Shown here: positions 6,068-9,152 of the stretch, piece by piece
Numbering within the stretch: the stretch's first letter is position 1
How the letters are laid out: the number at the start of each line of letters is the position of its first letter
NCBI GenBank assembly: GCA_017412265.1
Contig: JAFPYK010000218.1
Coordinates: 1 to 9,152, forward strand
Direction of reading: 5' to 3'
From: Lachnospiraceae bacterium
GTDB taxonomy: Bacteria > Bacillota > Clostridia > Lachnospirales > Lachnospiraceae
DNA: 9,152 nucleotides
Position numbers and translations under genes: made by a program
The notes under the pieces: model-generated
The model's database searches: none
Seen by the model: only the letters and a program-made list of their open reading frames with translations
What the model was told of the DNA's origin: nothing

Positions 6068-6076
6068 AGAAAAGCT

Positions 6077-6562
6077 GTGTTTGATCGTACCGACCGTTAT
6101 CTGGGACTCGGGTTCGTTCTGCTTGGGGGCATCTGTTTCTACAGTGCGACGACCTGGCCGATGTATTTCGCATCGGATCCGGCCGGTCCCGGCGCTATTC
6201 CGAAGATTCTGAGCGTGGGAATCATCCTTCTCGGACTGATTCTGTCCGTGGGCGGATTCTTCCAGAAGAAGAAGGCGGAAAAGCCGCTGGTGACCGTGGT
6301 GGAGCTTCGCGTGATCGGGCTTCTGTCGGCAGCCTGCATCGTCTACATCCTGATCCTGCCTCTGATCGGCTATCTGCTCGCGACGCCTCTGCTGATCGCG
6401 GCGATTCTGGTGATCTGCGGGAGCCGGAATGTGAAGCAGATTGTACTGATCAGCCTGATCGGAACCCTGGTTTTATTCCTGCTGTTCTATTCCCTGCTGC
6501 GGGTGAACCTGCCGCTGGGCTTCATGCGTAAATTTATCAACTCGTTTATGCCTCGTCTGTAA
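6077..6562 (+). CDS. tctB: Tripartite tricarboxylate transporter small membrane subunit (TctB family)
   Basis: The product is 161 residues from a GTG start (169 if the ATG at 6053 is used). It is the small four-helix partner of TctA in the inner membrane. Hydrophobic segments lie at about residues 8-26, 42-62, 77-115 (a long pair broken by the LPLIGYLLATP turn) and 121-142. The segment GPGAIPKIL (37-45) is the characteristic TctB loop after the first helix. The tail RKFINSF is cationic. It is followed after 12 bases by tctA, with AAAGGAG in the gap. Low sequence conservation is normal in this family; the identification rests on the topology, the PGAIP loop and the position between tctC and tctA. 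Confidence 0.92.
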   Translation: MFDRTDRYLGLGFVLLGGICFYSATTWPMYFASDPAGPGAIPKILSVGIILLGLILSVGGFFQKKKAEKPLVTVVELRVIGLLSAACIVYILILPLIGYLLATPLLIAAILVICGSRNVKQIVLISLIGTLVLFLLFYSLLRVNLPLGFMRKFINSFMPRL

Positions 6563-6574
6563 AGGAGATCAGAG

Positions 6575-8071
6575 ATGTTTCAGAGTATTCTTGAGGGTGT
6601 TAAGACTGTATTTACACCGCAAGCCCTTCTGCTGATCGCTTTCGGCGTCGCATGGGGCACCATCGGAGGCATGATTCCGGGCATCAACGCGACCATCGCG
6701 ATGGCCCTGCTGCTTCCGTTTACGTATTCGATGAATCACACCGTGGCCGTCATGATGCTGGCCGGCGTCTACTGCGGCGGCGAGTACGGCGGATCCATCC
6801 CTGCCGTTCTGATCGGCACGCCGGGCACCAACGCCGCGGCCTGTACGGTCATCGACGGCTATCCATTGATGAAGAAAGGCAAGCCGGGACTGGGCCTGTA
6901 CACTTCACTGATAGCGTCCTGTTTCGGCGGACTCTTCGGCGCCCTGGTTCTGCTCTTCACGGCAGTTCCGCTGGCGAAGGTGGCGCTGGCTTTCGGACCT
7001 GCGGAGTATTTCGCACTGGCTTTCCTGGGCCTGAGCATGGTGTGCTCCCTGGGTGAGAAAAATGTATTTAAGGGCATCCTGGCCGGATTTATCGGCATCC
7101 TGATGTCCACCATCGGCTTCGACTCATTTACGGGCGCGAAGCGTTACACGCTGGGCCTGCGTGACTTAAACAACGGTATCTCGATGGTTGCCCTGATGAT
7201 GGGCCTCTACGCGATCACCGAGATGTTCGAGCAGGCGCAGGTGATTCATACCGGCAGTGATCTGCAGCTGACGGATGAGAAGCCGGATATGAGCTTCCCG
7301 AAGTGGAAGGAGATCAAGAGGCTGATCCCTCAGCTCTTCGGATGTTCCGCGATGGGTACCGTCATCGGCGTTATGCCCGGCGCGGGCGCGACGGCGGCTT
7401 CCTTCCTCGCTTACACCTCTGTGAAGCAGATCTACGCGAAGGAGGGCGGCTTCGGCGAGGGCAATACGCGTGGTATCGCGGCTCCTGAGAGCGCGAACAA
7501 CGCGGTTACCGGCGGCGCGATGGTTCCTCTGCTGGCCCTGGGCATCCCGGGATCGAACTCGACGGCCATCATGCTGGCGGCCTTCTCGATCCACAACGTG
7601 CACTGCGGTCCGCTGCTCTTCCAGAACAGCCCGGAGATCCCTTACGGTATCTTCATCGCTCTGTTCGTGGCGAACTTCTTCATGTTCTTCGTGGGCTTCC
7701 TGTGCATCAAGGCGGCCATGCGGATCGTCCTGATCCCGAAGCCGGTGATGATCTCGATCGTCATCGCGCTGGTCTTCACGGGCACGTACGCGTACTCCGG
7801 CGAGATCTTCTCGCTCTATGTGGCGCTGGCCTGCGGCCTGATCGGTGTCATCATGAGGAAATTCGAGATACCGAGTGCGGCGATCGTCCTTGGATTCGTC
7901 CTCGGATCGATCATGGAGGCCAACCTGCGGCGGGCCCTGATCATCTCTCTGGGCAGCTACTGGAAGGCGTTCACGAATTCTGCGCTGAGCTCGATCCTGC
8001 TGATCATCTCGATCGCTTCGATCGTGATGGCGCTGGTCAACAATATCCGGAAGGGCAAGTCCCTGATCTAA
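6575..8071 (+). CDS. tctA: Tripartite tricarboxylate transporter large membrane subunit (TctA family)
   Basis: The product is 498 residues, the full family length, with AAAGGAG before the ATG. It is the ion-coupled permease of the TTT system, with about 11-12 membrane segments. The two-fold internal repeat is visible. The first half carries GTIGGMIPGINATIAMALLL (28-47) and GVYCGGEYGGSIPAVLIGTP (64-83). The second half carries GTVIGVMPGAGATAASF (261-277) and APESANNAVTGGAMVPLLAL (303-322), followed by GIPGSNSTA. These Gly/Pro-rich loops are thought to form the substrate and ion path. The gene closes the tctC-B-A set and is intact. The next gene follows after 19 bases and may be cotranscribed. 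Substrate specificity is not predictable from TctA. Confidence 0.97.
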   Translation: MFQSILEGVKTVFTPQALLLIAFGVAWGTIGGMIPGINATIAMALLLPFTYSMNHTVAVMMLAGVYCGGEYGGSIPAVLIGTPGTNAAACTVIDGYPLMKKGKPGLGLYTSLIASCFGGLFGALVLLFTAVPLAKVALAFGPAEYFALAFLGLSMVCSLGEKNVFKGILAGFIGILMSTIGFDSFTGAKRYTLGLRDLNNGISMVALMMGLYAITEMFEQAQVIHTGSDLQLTDEKPDMSFPKWKEIKRLIPQLFGCSAMGTVIGVMPGAGATAASFLAYTSVKQIYAKEGGFGEGNTRGIAAPESANNAVTGGAMVPLLALGIPGSNSTAIMLAAFSIHNVHCGPLLFQNSPEIPYGIFIALFVANFFMFFVGFLCIKAAMRIVLIPKPVMISIVIALVFTGTYAYSGEIFSLYVALACGLIGVIMRKFEIPSAAIVLGFVLGSIMEANLRRALIISLGSYWKAFTNSALSSILLIISIASIVMALVNNIRKGKSLI

Positions 8072-8090
8072 ACCGGAAAGGAGGGAAGGC

Positions 8091-9152
8091 ATGGGGAAAA
8101 CGTATGATTTCACCCGGCAGGATTATCTGGAGGCGGAGGTCCTCCAGAAAGCAAATGCCCATCAAGGCCCGGGCCTGGTCTCGCTCGTGCTTTTCCTTGC
8201 TATCGGTGTGCTTGTATACCTGAACACCGCGACATTTCGCGCCAGCATCGCTGCAAATGACAGCATTGCCTACGGCGCGGGCGGCGCGGCTGTGGTACTC
8301 CTGCTGCTGAATTACAGTCCGAGATTGATTCCGACTCTTACTTTTCCGGTCAGAGAACGCCTGGGGAGGATCTCCCCGGGCGTGATCGGGCCGCGTGAGT
8401 TCGAGATGAATGAGAGGTACGTGCAGTTTAAGTATGCGGGGGTGTGCACGAGGGTCGGCTATGAGGGGCTCGCGAGGGTCAATCATAACGACAAGAGTGT
8501 GTTGTTTTACTTGATTAACGGTGCCGTGGAGGCTGTGCCGATGCGAATCTTCGGCGGGACGGCCGCGACTCTGTCCGAGATCGCGAGAAGGGCCCAGGAG
8601 GCCAACGCGAGGTCCCGGATGACGGAGATCGGGCCGCTTCTGGGGGCACAGGCCAATCGGCTTGTCTGTACGGTTTCGGAGGAGGACGCGCTGGCGGCAG
8701 CCCGCGTGGAGACGATCCGCGGCCGCAGGATCCGGATGAGGAATCCGATCACCTGGATCTACCTGGCGGTGATCCTCGTGTGCGCGGCAGGCGGCGTCTG
8801 GGGACTTGTCTCCGGAATCACCGGGACCGTGAGTTTCGGAACGTTCCTGCGCATTTTCTATGTGCTTGAGATTCCCGGCAGCATCATCGCGCTGCTCTAC
8901 TGGTTCCGCCCGTTCTTCATGGTGAGCTACGGGCTGCGATCGAACCTGAAGCTGGGACGGTATCCGACCGGCTATCTTGGGGAGCGGCGGATCGAATGGG
9001 ATGATACCGGGATCGCTTACCGGTACGGTGTGATCGGCCTGGCGGCCGACTGGAGCGCCGTGACCGAGGTGCTGGACGACGGGGTTCATCTGTATTTCTA
9101 TCAGGGGGAGACGATGCTTCTCTTCCTGCGCAAGGAGGAGCTGGCCCGCAAG
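8091..9152 (+). CDS. Membrane protein with two tandem TM/YcxB-like modules, 3' end outside the window
   Basis: This frame is open from ATG 8091 to the end of the window (354 codons, no stop). AAGGAGG precedes the ATG by seven bases. Hydrophobic segments at about residues 27-44 and 59-82 precede a soluble beta-rich stretch (about 92-165: EFEMNERYVQFKY, then FYLINGAVEAVPMRIF) that resembles the YcxB-like domain of Firmicutes membrane proteins. After a charged linker (166-217) the pattern repeats: segments at about 220-240 and 251-280, then GYLGERRIEWDDTGIAYRY and VHLYFYQGETMLLFLRKEEL (294-351). The gene therefore looks like a duplicated module. YcxB-like proteins have no firm function; a membrane sensor or envelope role is possible. 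It lies 19 bases behind tctA, so it may be cotranscribed, but a functional link to transport is unproven. Confidence 0.7.
   Translation, partial: MGKTYDFTRQDYLEAEVLQKANAHQGPGLVSLVLFLAIGVLVYLNTATFRASIAANDSIAYGAGGAAVVLLLLNYSPRLIPTLTFPVRERLGRISPGVIGPREFEMNERYVQFKYAGVCTRVGYEGLARVNHNDKSVLFYLINGAVEAVPMRIFGGTAATLSEIARRAQEANARSRMTEIGPLLGAQANRLVCTVSEEDALAAARVETIRGRRIRMRNPITWIYLAVILVCAAGGVWGLVSGITGTVSFGTFLRIFYVLEIPGSIIALLYWFRPFFMVSYGLRSNLKLGRYPTGYLGERRIEWDDTGIAYRYGVIGLAADWSAVTEVLDDGVHLYFYQGETMLLFLRKEELARK

Noticed and set aside
7166..8113. A 315-codon minus-strand open frame opposite tctA
   Set aside because: It is highly Arg/Asp/His-rich, has no recognisable domain, and is fully explained as the antisense of a conserved permease gene.
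8126..8148. An 8-bp perfect hairpin (TCTGGAGG / CCTCCAGA, 7-base loop) near the start of the YcxB-like gene
   Set aside because: It lies within codons 12-20 of an open frame, has no T-run and no link to a known element, so it is probably incidental to coding sequence.
8037..9089. A 350-codon minus-strand open frame at the right edge
   Set aside because: It is Arg/His/Pro-rich without a domain. The opposite strand has a strong ribosome binding site, membrane segments and a repeated module open to the window end.
1..9152. Mobile element, CRISPR array, tRNA or rRNA gene
   Set aside because: No transposase, integrase, regularly spaced repeats, cloverleaf or rRNA-like segment was found on reading both strands.

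Overview
The window reads as a chromosomal stretch of a GC-rich anaerobic Firmicute, probably a clostridial gut-type lineage. This is inferred from strong AGGAGG-like ribosome binding sites, a lipoprotein-type solute receptor (a Gram-positive arrangement), a dicluster-ferredoxin-like protein, a YcxB-like protein, and GC-rich third positions. No rRNA, tRNA, CRISPR array, insertion sequence or phage gene was seen.

Layout. (1) Positions 1-266 are a leader without a convincing gene. (2) 267-1205 (+) is a KDPG/KHG-aldolase-like domain fused to a VOC (glyoxalase-like) domain. It ends in a perfect 17-bp-stem terminator at 1221-1260. (3) 1281-2207 (-) is a LysR-type regulator, convergent with the aldolase and divergent from everything to its right. 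(4) 2208-2419 is the divergent control region, with an 18-bp palindrome (T-N11-A type) and candidate promoters both ways. (5) 2420-4903 (+) is a tight three-gene block: a two-cluster Fe-S protein with an unrecognised C-terminal domain, an unrecognised Cys-rich protein, and an NAD-type beta-decarboxylating dehydrogenase whose catalytic-Tyr position is Gln. (6) 4998-8071 (+) is a complete tripartite tricarboxylate transporter, tctC-tctB-tctA, with the receptor gene flanked by RNA hairpins. (7) 8091-9152 (+) is a membrane protein with two tandem TM/YcxB-like modules, cut by the window's right edge.

How the parts may work together (inference). The LysR protein probably senses a carboxylate and switches on the divergent operon. 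The lipoprotein receptor TctC captures the carboxylate and TctA/TctB import it using an ion gradient. The dehydrogenase-family enzyme oxidises or otherwise converts it, and the Fe-S protein and its Cys-rich partner supply an electron-transfer or cofactor role specific to this pathway. The substrate cannot be named from sequence.

The candidate undescribed system is the three-gene Fe-S / Cys-rich / Gln-variant dehydrogenase block coupled to a dedicated TTT importer. The aldolase-VOC fusion may serve the same pathway but is transcriptionally insulated by the terminator.
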